A stretch of 64,000 nt of DNA. It comes from Acidobacteriota bacterium (GTDB taxonomy: Bacteria; Acidobacteriota; Polarisedimenticolia; J045). Below, one piece after another: positions 15,416 to 23,619 of this stretch. The DNA lies in contig JAUZRX010000015.1 in NCBI GenBank assembly GCA_030949985.1, forward strand, positions 124,001 through 188,000. Direction: 5' to 3'. Every line of letters begins with the position of its first letter. Within the stretch, counting starts at the first letter, position 1. The translations under genes were made by a program, and so were the position numbers. The notes beneath the pieces are model-generated. The model was not told the origin of the DNA, did no database searches, and saw only the letters and a program-made list of their open reading frames with translations.

Positions 15416-16441
15416 GTGAGTGACCGCCTGCCTCTCGCCCTCGATGCCATGGGCGGCGATCATGCGCCGCTGGAGTGCGTGCAGGGAGGGGTGGACTATG
15501 CGCGCCGGACCGGTCGCCGCGTTCTCCTGGTCGGTCCGGAGGACGTCGTCCGCCGGACCCTGTCCCGGACCTGGACCAACGGCGCGGACGTCGAGATCGT
15601 GCCCGCCAGCCAGGTCATCGGCTTCGAGGACAAGCTGACGGCGATCCGTTCGAAGCGGGACTCCTCGATTCACGTCGGTGCCCGGCTCGTGCGTGATGGG
15701 CTGGCTTCCGGGTTCGTCTCCGCGGGCCATACCGGCGCCATGATGGCCATGTGCAAGGTCATCATGGGGGTCATCGCGGGCGTCGACCGTCCGGCCCTGC
15801 CGGCACCCCTGCCGCGGCGCGGGGGGGGCAAGACCGTCCTCGTCGACGCCGGCGCGAACCTCGAGTGCAAGCCCGAGCATTTCCGGCAGTTCGCTGTGAT
15901 GGGCTATCACTACTCCCGCTGGCTGTGCGGCATCGCTGAACCGCGGGTCGCGCTGCTCAGCGTGGGTGAAGAGGACAGCAAGGGGGGCGAGGCTCTGCAG
16001 ACGGTGTCCCGTATTCTTCGTCAGGCCGACATCAACTTCATCGGCAACGTGGAAGGCACCGATCTCTACAGTGGCCGTTGCGACGTGGTGGTCTGTGACG
16101 GTTTCGTCGGCAACATCGCGCTCAAGGTCAGCGAGGGACTGGGCGAGGCGATCGTCGAGCTGTTACGCGAGGGCGTGCGCCAGGGGGCCCTGCGCCGCCT
16201 GGGGGCACTGGCCATGCGACCGGTTTTTCGCACGCTGAAAAAGCGTATGGACTACGCCGAGTACGGCGGCGTTCCCCTCCTCGGCCTGCGGCGGGTGGCT
16301 GTGGTGGCCCACGGGCGTTCCCACGCCAAGGCGATTCGCAACGCGCTGCACCAGGCCGAAATCGCCGTCGATTCCGGCATGGTGGAGAAGATCGCAGCCC
16401 AGATCGAACGACTCCACGAGGCCGAGCAGCAGATCCTCTAG
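15416..16441 (+). CDS. plsX: phosphate acyltransferase PlsX
   Basis: PlsX converts acyl-ACP to acyl-phosphate at the membrane for phospholipid synthesis. The 341-residue protein opens with LALDAMGGDHAP and contains SAGHTGAMMAMCK and GNVEGTDLYSGRCDVVVCDGF, all family hallmarks. The GTG start lies nine bases after rpmF. An eight-G run at 15831-15838 falls in a loop region (PRRGGGKTVL); the frame continues normally through it. Confidence 0.96.
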   Translation: MSDRLPLALDAMGGDHAPLECVQGGVDYARRTGRRVLLVGPEDVVRRTLSRTWTNGADVEIVPASQVIGFEDKLTAIRSKRDSSIHVGARLVRDGLASGFVSAGHTGAMMAMCKVIMGVIAGVDRPALPAPLPRRGGGKTVLVDAGANLECKPEHFRQFAVMGYHYSRWLCGIAEPRVALLSVGEEDSKGGEALQTVSRILRQADINFIGNVEGTDLYSGRCDVVVCDGFVGNIALKVSEGLGEAIVELLREGVRQGALRRLGALAMRPVFRTLKKRMDYAEYGGVPLLGLRRVAVVAHGRSHAKAIRNALHQAEIAVDSGMVEKIAAQIERLHEAEQQIL

Positions 16442-16450
16442 AGGACCCCG

Positions 16451-17386
16451 ATGGTGCGCTACGTCGCTCTTTTTCCCGGACAGGGCAGTCAGAGTGTGGG
16501 CATGGGTCGCGAGTTGGCCGAGGCCTACCCCGAGTCCGCCGCTGTCTTCAGCCTGGCAGACGAAGTGTTGGGCGAACGGCTCTCCGCCCTCTGCTTCGAG
16601 GGGCCGGAGGAGGCACTGCGGTTGACCCGGAACACGCAGCCGGCGCTGCTGACGGTTTCCACGGCGGCCTGGGCCGCCTGGTCGAAGCGCAGTTCCCCGC
16701 CGGCTGCCGCCGCGGGCCACAGCCTGGGGGAATACTCCGCGCTGGTGGCCGCCGGCGTGTTGCCGTTTGCCGATGCCCTGCGGGCCGTCCGGCTGCGGGG
16801 CGAGGCGATGCAGGAGGCCGTACCGCTGGGGACGGGTTCGATGGCCGCCCTGATCGGCGCCGACGACAGCGCGGTCGAACAGCTGTGTCGGGCACAGCGC
16901 CGGGAGGGCGAGGTGCTCGTGCCGGCCAACTTCAATGCGCCTGGACAGGTGGTCATCGCCGGGCATCACGACGCCGTGGCCCGGGCGGTGGAGGCGGCCC
17001 CGGAGGCCGGAGTCCGGCGGGCGGTGCCGCTGCCCGTCAGCGCTCCCTTTCACTGCCCGCTGATGCTTCCCGCCCAGCAGCGCCTGGCGGCCTTTCTCGA
17101 GACCCTGGACTTTCGGGATCCCGCTTTTCCGGTGCTGGCCAACGTGGACGCGGCCCCGGTGGTCAGCGGCGAGCAGGCCCGGGCGAAATTGATCGAGCAG
17201 GTTTCATCGCCGGTGCTCTGGGCCCGGACCATGCAGGCGCTCGGGGAAGACTACGAGGCCTCCCTGGGCGTCGAGATAGGAGCCGGGCGCGTGCTGGCGG
17301 GCCTGGCGCGGAAGATTCCCGGTGCTCCGAGGGTGCTGGCCGCGGGGACGCCCGAGGCGATCGACAAGGCCCTGGCGGCCCTTTGA
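16451..17386 (+). CDS. fabD: malonyl-CoA:ACP transacylase
   Basis: FabD loads malonyl groups onto ACP for fatty acid elongation. The 311-residue protein starts FPGQGSQSVGMG. It has the active-site serine in GHSLGEYSALVA near residue 92 and the histidine in LPVSAPFHCPLM. It sits between plsX and fabG in the standard type II fatty acid synthesis order. It ends 25 bases before the fabG start. Confidence 0.96.
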   Translation: MVRYVALFPGQGSQSVGMGRELAEAYPESAAVFSLADEVLGERLSALCFEGPEEALRLTRNTQPALLTVSTAAWAAWSKRSSPPAAAAGHSLGEYSALVAAGVLPFADALRAVRLRGEAMQEAVPLGTGSMAALIGADDSAVEQLCRAQRREGEVLVPANFNAPGQVVIAGHHDAVARAVEAAPEAGVRRAVPLPVSAPFHCPLMLPAQQRLAAFLETLDFRDPAFPVLANVDAAPVVSGEQARAKLIEQVSSPVLWARTMQALGEDYEASLGVEIGAGRVLAGLARKIPGAPRVLAAGTPEAIDKALAAL

Positions 17387-17411
17387 GACGGGGAAGGAGG
17401 AGGTCGGACCG

Positions 17412-18170
17412 ATGACAGAGATGAAGTGGCCGGGAATCGCTTCGCGCCGGGCGCTGGTGACGGGCGGGTCCAGGGGTATCGGGCGGGCGATCGCCCGGAC
17501 CCTGGTGGCCTCCGGGGCCGAAGTGATCGTCACGGCCCGGACCCCGGAGAGTGCCGAGCGGGCCGCCGCGGAACTGGGACCTTCGGCCAGGGGGGTGGAA
17601 CTCGATCTTTCCGTGCCGGCCCGGGCGGAGCAGCGCCTGGCGGAGCTGGCGGCGGAGATCAAGCAGGCCGGTGGTCTCGACTTGCTCGTACTCAACGCCG
17701 GCATGACCCGGGACGGCCTGGTCATGCGGATGTCCCTCGACCAGTGGCAGGAGGTGATCGACGCCAACCTGACCGGCGCCTACCTCGTGACAAAGGCTTT
17801 CGTGCCCGGTATGATCCGCTCCCGTTTCGGGAGGATCGTCCTGCTCTCCAGCGTGGTGGCCAGGATGGGCAACGCCGGGCAGAGCAACTATGCCGCGTCG
17901 AAGGCTGGTATGATCGGCTTTGTCCGTTCCCTGGCACGGGAAGTGGCCTCGAGGGGTATAACGGTCAATGCCGTGGCTCCTGGTTTCGTCGATACGGACA
18001 TGACCCGGGCGATACCGGAGGCGGCGCGGAACAAGCTGTTGGAGCTGGTGCCGCTGGCACGGCTCGGAGAACCGGAGGATATCGCTTCGGCGGTGGCTTT
18101 CCTGCTTTCGGATGCAGCGAGCTACATCACCGGCGAGGTGTTGGACGTAAACGGCGGTATGGACATGTAA
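17412..18170 (+). CDS. fabG: 3-oxoacyl-ACP reductase
   Basis: This 252-residue short-chain dehydrogenase reduces 3-ketoacyl-ACP with NADPH. The cofactor motif is VTGGSRGIGRAIA. The NAG motif is in LVLNAGMTRDGL, and the catalytic Ser, Tyr and Lys are in LLSSVVARMGNAGQSNYAASK. The end, GEVLDVNGGMDM, is typical. The ATG at 17412 has GGAGGAGGTC upstream; longer in-frame reading overlaps fabD and was rejected. Confidence 0.95.
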   Translation: MTEMKWPGIASRRALVTGGSRGIGRAIARTLVASGAEVIVTARTPESAERAAAELGPSARGVELDLSVPARAEQRLAELAAEIKQAGGLDLLVLNAGMTRDGLVMRMSLDQWQEVIDANLTGAYLVTKAFVPGMIRSRFGRIVLLSSVVARMGNAGQSNYAASKAGMIGFVRSLAREVASRGITVNAVAPGFVDTDMTRAIPEAARNKLLELVPLARLGEPEDIASAVAFLLSDAASYITGEVLDVNGGMDM

Positions 18171-18206
18171 AACGCGGGGCCGAAGGCCCGCGGGAGGTTT
18201 GACCAG

Positions 18207-18458
18207 ATGGTCACCACTGATGAAATCCGTGCAAAAGTCGTCGATACCATCTCCAAGAGCTTCAAGCTCGATCCAGCTTCCGTGACGGATGACAAGTCCT
18301 TCACCGATGACCTGGGTGCGGACTCCCTCGAGGTCGTCGAACTCGTGATGGCCCTCGAGGAGGAATTCGGCATCGAGATCTCCGATGAAGACGCCGAGAA
18401 GATCCGCACCGTCGGCGATGCGATCAAGTTCATCTCGGAAAACGCCGCGGAAAGCTGA
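18207..18458 (+). CDS. acpP: acyl carrier protein
   Basis: The 83-residue acidic protein carries the phosphopantetheine site at Ser40 in [20 protein letters not shown] good ribosome binding site (GGGAGGTTTG) precedes the ATG. It has the usual place between fabG and fabF and is the carrier for all fatty acid intermediates made by this operon. Confidence 0.97.
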   Translation: MVTTDEIRAKVVDTISKSFKLDPASVTDDKSFTDDLGADSLEVVELVMALEEEFGIEISDEDAEKIRTVGDAIKFISENAAES

Positions 18459-18477
18459 TCGGCGCCAGGGAGAAGAA

Positions 18478-19761
18478 GTGAGCGTTTCGTCCCGGCGAGT
18501 CTTCGTGACCGGACTGTCGCTGGTCAGTCCACTCGGTCTCGACGCGGAGTCTTCCTGGAGGGCCCTGCTCGAGGGGCGTTCGGGGATTGCGCCGATCACC
18601 CATTTCGATGCCTCCGCCTTTGCGTCGCGTATTGCGGGAGAGGTCAAGGGCTTCGACGTGGAGCAGTGGATGGAGGCTCGCGAAGCCAAGCGCATGGCGC
18701 GCTTCGCTCACTTCGCCCTGGCCTGCGCTCAGATGGCTCTGGACGACGCCGGCATCGACCTCGAGAAGGTCGACCGCCGGCGTTTCGGAGTCATCATCGG
18801 CTCGGGGATCGGAGGCATTCCTCTCGTCGAGCAGCAACACGGCGTGTTGCTCGAAAGAGGGCCTCGTCGTCTGTCACCGTTTCTGATTCCAGGCATGATC
18901 ATCAACATGGCCAGCGGTGTGGTCTCCATGCGCTTTGGTCTCAAGGGGCCGAATTCGGCCACGGTGACGGCTTGCGCGACGGGGAATCACGCCCTGGGCG
19001 ACGCGTTGCGGATGATCCAGCACGGTGACGCCGATTGGATCCTGGCCGGCGGCACCGAGGCGGCGGTCTCGCCGCTTTCGGTCGGGGGGTTTTGCGCCAT
19101 GAAGGCCCTGAGCACGCGCAACGACGAACCCGAGCGTGCGTCACGGCCCTTCGACGGCGATCGTGACGGCTTCGTCATGGCGGAAGGTTGCGGCCTGCTG
19201 CTGCTGGAGTCCGAAGAGTCCGCGCGGCGCCGGGACGCAAAGGTCTATGCGGAAGTTGCAGGCTTCGGTGCGACCGGTGACGCCTTCCACATGTCGGCGC
19301 CCCCGGAGGATGGGGACGGCATGGTGCGCGTGATGCGGGCGGCGCTGGCCGACGCCGGGATGTCTCCGGCGGACATCGACTACGTCAACGCCCACGGAAC
19401 ATCCACACCGACGGGCGACGTGATCGAGGCTCGGGCGGTGCGCCGGGTTTTTGGTGGGCACGCGGACCGGCTGGTGATCTCTTCGACCAAGTCGGCTACC
19501 GGGCACCTGCTGGGTGCGGCCGGCGGTCTCGAGTCGGTGGTCTCCTGCCTGGCGATCGATCGCGGAATCTGCCCTCCGACGATCAACCTGGACAACCTCG
19601 ACCCGCGGATCTCCTCCGAGGAAGGCGAAGACCCGATCGCCCTGAAGCCGGAGCGTTTCGCCCCGGGGCGTCCGGTCGAGCGCGAGGTCGGCGCCGCCTT
19701 GTCCAATTCTTTCGGCTTCGGCGGCACCAACGCCACGCTGGTTTTCCGCAAGATCGCTTGA
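18478..19761 (+). CDS. fabF: beta-ketoacyl-ACP synthase II
   Basis: This 427-residue condensing enzyme elongates acyl-ACP with malonyl-ACP. The catalytic Cys is in VTACATGNHALGDA, with His residues in NAHGTSTPTGD and KSATGHLLGAAGG. The end NSFGFGGTNATLVF is typical. The GTG start follows AGGGAGAAGAA, 19 bases after acpP. It is the last gene of the operon and converges on the GAPDH gene with only nine bases between the stops. No terminator hairpin is visible there. Confidence 0.96.
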   Translation: MSVSSRRVFVTGLSLVSPLGLDAESSWRALLEGRSGIAPITHFDASAFASRIAGEVKGFDVEQWMEAREAKRMARFAHFALACAQMALDDAGIDLEKVDRRRFGVIIGSGIGGIPLVEQQHGVLLERGPRRLSPFLIPGMIINMASGVVSMRFGLKGPNSATVTACATGNHALGDALRMIQHGDADWILAGGTEAAVSPLSVGGFCAMKALSTRNDEPERASRPFDGDRDGFVMAEGCGLLLLESEESARRRDAKVYAEVAGFGATGDAFHMSAPPEDGDGMVRVMRAALADAGMSPADIDYVNAHGTSTPTGDVIEARAVRRVFGGHADRLVISSTKSATGHLLGAAGGLESVVSCLAIDRGICPPTINLDNLDPRISSEEGEDPIALKPERFAPGRPVEREVGAALSNSFGFGGTNATLVFRKIA

Positions 19762-19770
19762 GCCCGCGGC

Positions 19771-20850
19771 TCACACCTCGTCGAAGAAATACTTGCCCAG
19801 GCACTGCACGCGCTCGTTGTAGTCGGCGGGGTTGATCATCCAGCAGGCCGCCGCCACCGAAGAGAGCAGGCTGTTGCCGTCCTGGGGCGTGTAACAGAAA
19901 CCGACCACCTCGAAGCCCCGATCGGTCTCGCGGATGGCGAGGGTCTGCCGGGGAACCACGGCCTGGTTGAGAATGCGGCCGAAGTGCCCGTGATCGCGAC
20001 CGAAGGAGAAGACCGCGTTGGCGCTCTTCTTGTGCGTCAGCGCGATGCGGTCGTTGGCTTCCATGCGGGCGATGATGTCGTCGAGGGAAGTCTTGTTGCG
20101 CACGGTGATGGTGAACCAGATCGTGTGCATGTACTGGGTGTTGATTTTCAGCGCCGAGGAGTGCAGTGCGAGGTCGTATCCGAGGGTGTTGAACAGCCGC
20201 CAGGCGTCCTGGGCATGGTGGGTGCCGAAGCGCGGGTCCTTGTGTTTGCCGACTTCGGGAGCCGGGACGAAGGAGCCGTCCTGGCTGATGTCGTTGGCCC
20301 GGCGGATGCAGACGAACTGGCCGGCGACGAGGTTCTGGGGGCCTCCGTCGGCGAGGGCGATCGCGTCCACCAGGACCGAAATGTTGTGGGTGTTGCAGGA
20401 GACGACCTGGATGAACTGGTCTTCTCCGGGCACCAGAGCCGCGTCGTTGATGCGCCGGGCGTAGGGTTTGCCGAAACCGGCCTCGCTGCCCTGGGCGAGA
20501 AACCCCTTGGTGTTGTGCTGGAAGCGACTGTAGTAGTCGTTCTTGTTCTGGTGGCCGACGCCCGACGGTGTGCAATCGATCACCACCGTGGCGTTGTCCA
20601 GCGCCTCGTGGGTCTCGAGTTCCGGCTCGAGCCCGATTTCTCTGAATCCGTCGAAAGACTTCGAATCGCTGACGAAACGCGCGCCGCGCTCGATCAGCGC
20701 CCGCACTTTCGAGCGGTCGGTATAGAGCGGGGTGCGCTTGTGGAAAGTCACCTCATCGATCCCCAGCTCTTCCCGGAAGTCGCAGAGCAGCCCGATCAGG
20801 GGCTCTCCGATGGTTCCGGTTCCCACCACGTGAACGACGGTCTTGGCCAT
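19771..20850 (-). CDS. archaeal-type (type II) glyceraldehyde-3-phosphate dehydrogenase
   Basis: The 359-residue protein does not resemble ordinary bacterial GapA but follows archaeal type II GAPDH. The nucleotide motif GTGTIGEPL is at residues 10-18, followed by VIDCTPSGVGHQNK. The catalytic Cys is predicted at 152 in VVSCNTHN, followed by CIRRANDISQDG and INTQYMHTIWFTITV, which aligns with the archaeal LMHVHSVMVEL region. It would interconvert glyceraldehyde 3-phosphate and 1,3-bisphosphoglycerate. I chose the ATG at 20850 because GAGGG lies eight bases upstream; an ATG at 20865 would add five residues. It is monocistronic and divergent from hprK. The family call is good; catalytic direction is unknown. 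Confidence 0.78.
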   Translation of the reverse strand: MAKTVVHVVGTGTIGEPLIGLLCDFREELGIDEVTFHKRTPLYTDRSKVRALIERGARFVSDSKSFDGFREIGLEPELETHEALDNATVVIDCTPSGVGHQNKNDYYSRFQHNTKGFLAQGSEAGFGKPYARRINDAALVPGEDQFIQVVSCNTHNISVLVDAIALADGGPQNLVAGQFVCIRRANDISQDGSFVPAPEVGKHKDPRFGTHHAQDAWRLFNTLGYDLALHSSALKINTQYMHTIWFTITVRNKTSLDDIIARMEANDRIALTHKKSANAVFSFGRDHGHFGRILNQAVVPRQTLAIRETDRGFEVVGFCYTPQDGNSLLSSVAAACWMINPADYNERVQCLGKYFFDEV

Positions 20851-20945
20851 GGTCTGTGCCCTCATGAGGTCCCGTCGGCGAGCGGGACCGCTCGAGTTGT
20901 CGTGATCTTCTTTCCTTGCCGCTTCAGCCTACCGCCCGGGGTACC

Positions 20946-20975
20946 TTGACACCCCGTCGGCGGGGTCGCTAACAT
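20946..20975 (+). promoter_or_regulatory. promoter upstream of the hprK-ptsI operon
   Basis: A perfect -35 TTGACA (20946-20951) is followed after 18 bases by TAACAT (20970-20975). The spacer contains an inverted repeat CCCCG-TCGG-CGGGG that could be an operator. The leader to the TTG start at 21087 would be about 105 bases and is unusually AT-rich around 20970-21020. Confidence 0.55.
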
Positions 20976-21086
20976 AACAGATCCATTAGTGTTTAGCTAT
21001 CCTCTGAAACCCTGATATGCGGTGTTTTTCGCGAGATCACGCCGTTTTCTCCCGCTTTTTTCGCCGATGCCGCCGGAAGCCCTGAC

Positions 21087-22058
21087 TTGAGCCCTGCTGC
21101 GCACAAACCGGATCCTCCCACGATTCGGGAACTGGTCGATGCCCTCTCCCCGCGCTTTGCCTTCGACGTCCTCGCCGGGCGTGGCGGGCTTTCGCGGGCC
21201 CTGGCCAGCGCCCGGTTGCAGAAGCCGGGACTGGCCCTGACCGGCAGCCTCGAGTATCTGCACGAGGGTCGGTTGCAGGTGCTCGGGCGCAGCGAGTTGC
21301 GCTTTCTGGCCCGGCGCAGCCACGGGGCCGCCGCGGCCGTGGCCCGGCTCTGTGACGGCAGCTTTCCGGCACTGCTCGTCACCCGCGGCCTGGCGCCCCC
21401 GGCCAGCCTCGTGCAGGCGGCGGAGGCGGGGGGCGTGCCCGTCCTGCGGACGGCCTGCGTCACCGGCGAGGTGATGGAGGCGCTGTTTCACTTCATGGCG
21501 GTGCGGATGGCGCCCCGGAGGACGATTCACGGCGTTCTGATGGATATCTTCGGCCTTGGTGTGCTGATCCTGGGCGAGTCCGGCATCGGCAAGAGCGAGT
21601 GCGCCCTGGAACTGGTGACCCGCGGTCATCGCCTGGTGGCCGATGACGCCGTCGAACTGCGGTTGATCGAGGACGAGCTGATCGGCGCTTCGCCGGAGCT
21701 TTCCCGCTATTATCTGGAAGTGCGGGGGCTGGGCCTGATCAACGCCCGCGAGATGTTCGGCATTACGGCGGTGGCGGAAATCAAAGCCGTCGAGCAGGCG
21801 ATCCGCCTGGTACGCTTCGACGCGGCGCGTTCCTATGATCGCCTGGGAGAAGAGCAGACCGGGTGGGAGGTGCTCGGTCACCGGGTACCCCTGAGGGAAG
21901 TCCCCGTGGCGCCGGGACGCAACCTCGCCGTGCTGCTGGAGATCGCGGCCAGGCAGCAGTTGCTTCGCAATCGGGGCGTCGATGCGGCGGCCGAGATCCA
22001 GGCTGAGCTGGCCCGCCGCCTCTCCCAACGTCCGCGGGACGAGGAGGAAGGCTCGTGA
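21087..22058 (+). CDS. hprK: HPr kinase/phosphorylase
   Basis: This 323-residue bifunctional enzyme phosphorylates HPr on Ser46 and removes that phosphate. The P-loop GESGIGKSECALEL, the preceding HGVLMDIFGLGVL and the family signature EVRGLGLINAREMFG are all present. The start is a TTG, chosen because it begins the best-fitting reading frame. It is the first gene of a run with rapZ, an EIIA, HPr and EI, and its substrate HPr is encoded two genes later with Ser46 intact. The stop overlaps the rapZ GTG (GTGA). Confidence 0.95.
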   Translation: MSPAAHKPDPPTIRELVDALSPRFAFDVLAGRGGLSRALASARLQKPGLALTGSLEYLHEGRLQVLGRSELRFLARRSHGAAAAVARLCDGSFPALLVTRGLAPPASLVQAAEAGGVPVLRTACVTGEVMEALFHFMAVRMAPRRTIHGVLMDIFGLGVLILGESGIGKSECALELVTRGHRLVADDAVELRLIEDELIGASPELSRYYLEVRGLGLINAREMFGITAVAEIKAVEQAIRLVRFDAARSYDRLGEEQTGWEVLGHRVPLREVPVAPGRNLAVLLEIAARQQLLRNRGVDAAAEIQAELARRLSQRPRDEEEGS

Positions 22059-22942
22059 TCAAGCTGGTGGTGCTGTCGGGCCTTTCCGGGTCGGGCAAGA
22101 CTCTCGCCCTGCGTTGCCTCGAAGACATGGGCTACTTTTCGGTGGACAACCTGCCGGTACCGCTGATTCCTCCCTTCGTCGATCTTCTCGACCGTGGAGA
22201 GGAACTCGAGCCCCAGGGCGCCTTCGTGGTCGATGCCCGGGAACGCGGGCACCTCGATGCGTTGCCGGCCATCGTCGCCGATCTGCGCGACCGGAAAGAC
22301 CTCCGGCTGACCGTGCTCTTCCTCGAGGCTTCGGAAGACGTTCTCGTGCGGCGCTTTTCCGAGAGTCGTCGACCCCACCCCGTGGCGCTGCAAGACGGCC
22401 TGGGCGTGGCCGGGGCGATCGCTCGTGAAAAGGATCTGCTCGCCGGGCTCCGGGAGCTTGCCGACAGGGTGATCGCCACCGACGACCTCTCGCCCCATGA
22501 CCTGCGCCGGCAGATCAAATCGGTTCTCAGCGATCACTCCGAAACGACCGACTTGCTGGTGCGGCTGGTCTCCTTCGGCTTCAAGCACGGTTTGCCGCGG
22601 GACGTGGACCTGGTCTTCGACGTGCGTTTCATCGAGAACCCCTACTTCCAGCCCGGCCTGCGCGAGCTGAGCGGCCGCGACGAGGATGTCACCGACTTCC
22701 TCGAGTCGCAGCCGGATTACATCGGCTTTTGCGGGAAGCTCGAGGAACTGCTCGCCTTCGTCATGCCGCGCTACGTTTTCGAAGGCAAAAGCTACCTGAC
22801 CATCGCCTTCGGCTGTACCGGCGGGCGGCACCGCTCGGTGGCGCTCGCCGAGCGTACCGCGCGTTACCTGGGCCAGTCGGGTTTTCGCACCCAGGTCCAG
22901 CATCGAGACATCGAGCGGGGAGCTCGGCGGGAGAGTTCATGA
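22055..22942 (+). CDS. rapZ: RapZ/YvcJ family nucleotide-binding protein
   Basis: The 295-residue protein has a Walker A motif GLSGSGKT at residues 8-15. It also has the family blocks YFSVDNLPVPLIP, VVDARER, VTDFLESQPDYI and IAFGCTGGRHRSV. In enterobacteria RapZ is an RNase E adaptor for small RNAs controlling GlmS; in other bacteria the role is less defined. The hprK-rapZ-EIIA-HPr-EI order suggests it is controlled together with the phosphotransfer system. GTG start overlaps hprK; the stop overlaps the next ATG (ATGA). Confidence 0.95.
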   Translation: MIKLVVLSGLSGSGKTLALRCLEDMGYFSVDNLPVPLIPPFVDLLDRGEELEPQGAFVVDARERGHLDALPAIVADLRDRKDLRLTVLFLEASEDVLVRRFSESRRPHPVALQDGLGVAGAIAREKDLLAGLRELADRVIATDDLSPHDLRRQIKSVLSDHSETTDLLVRLVSFGFKHGLPRDVDLVFDVRFIENPYFQPGLRELSGRDEDVTDFLESQPDYIGFCGKLEELLAFVMPRYVFEGKSYLTIAFGCTGGRHRSVALAERTARYLGQSGFRTQVQHRDIERGARRESS

Positions 22943-23352
22943 TCGGTTTGTTGATCGCGACCCATGGTCGCCTGGCATTCGAGTTGCTCGATGCCGCCGA
23001 ACACATCGTTCGCAAGCCGGGGGTGATGAAGGCACTGGTATTGGACTGGGACCAGGACTCCGCGACCTGCCTCGAGGAGATGCGCGAGGCGGTCGCCGAG
23101 GTGGACCAGGGCGATGGAGTGATCATCGCGACGGACATGCTGGGTGGGACGCCATCCAACGTGGCGATGACTCTGCTCGAACCCGGTCGTGTCGAGGTGG
23201 TCACCGGCGTCAACCTGCCGATGGTGGTCAAGTTCAGCAATCTGCGGGAAGAGCAGACGGTCGAGCAGGCAGCCCAGGTGCTGGCTGTCAAGGGGCGCTG
23301 GCACATCACCGTGGCGGGAGAGGTGCTTGCCGGGCGAGAGGGCCAGCCATGA
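22939..23352 (+). CDS. PTS EIIA component, mannose family
   Basis: The 137-residue EIIA domain stands alone. The phosphorylated histidine is His9 in GLLIATHGRLAFEL, and DMLGGTPSNVAM is the conserved second block. It accepts phosphate from HPr. There is no EIIB or EIIC sugar transporter gene in this operon, so the protein more likely has a regulatory role than one in sugar uptake. It overlaps both neighbours by four bases (ATGA), meaning strict co-expression with rapZ and ptsH. Confidence 0.93.
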   Translation: MIGLLIATHGRLAFELLDAAEHIVRKPGVMKALVLDWDQDSATCLEEMREAVAEVDQGDGVIIATDMLGGTPSNVAMTLLEPGRVEVVTGVNLPMVVKFSNLREEQTVEQAAQVLAVKGRWHITVAGEVLAGREGQP

Positions 23353-23618
23353 CCGAACGCAGCGTGACCTTGGTCAACGAGAAAGGTCTTCACGCCAGGG
23401 CCGCCGCCAGGTTCGTGGATCTCGCCAACCGTTTCCGCTGCAGCGTGGAAATTCGTCTCGGCACGATGGCGGTCGACGGCAAGTCGATTCTGGGCATCTT
23501 GACCCTGGGGGCGCCGCGAGGCACCGAGTTGCTCCTCGTCGCGGACGGCCCCGACGAGAGCGAAGCCGTCGAGGCCCTGGCGTCGTTGATCGCGGCGCGT
23601 TTCGGCGAGGGCCGTTGA
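23349..23618 (+). CDS. ptsH: phosphocarrier protein HPr
   Basis: The 89-residue protein has the EI-dependent phosphorylation site His15 in KGLHARAAARFV and the regulatory Ser46 in DGKSILGILTLGA, the target of HprK encoded upstream. It links EI to the mannose-type EIIA just before it. The presence of Ser46 and HprK shows that this HPr can be regulated in the Firmicute-like manner, although the organism appears Gram-negative. Confidence 0.97.
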   Translation: MTERSVTLVNEKGLHARAAARFVDLANRFRCSVEIRLGTMAVDGKSILGILTLGAPRGTELLLVADGPDESEAVEALASLIAARFGEGR

Positions 23619-23619
23619 G

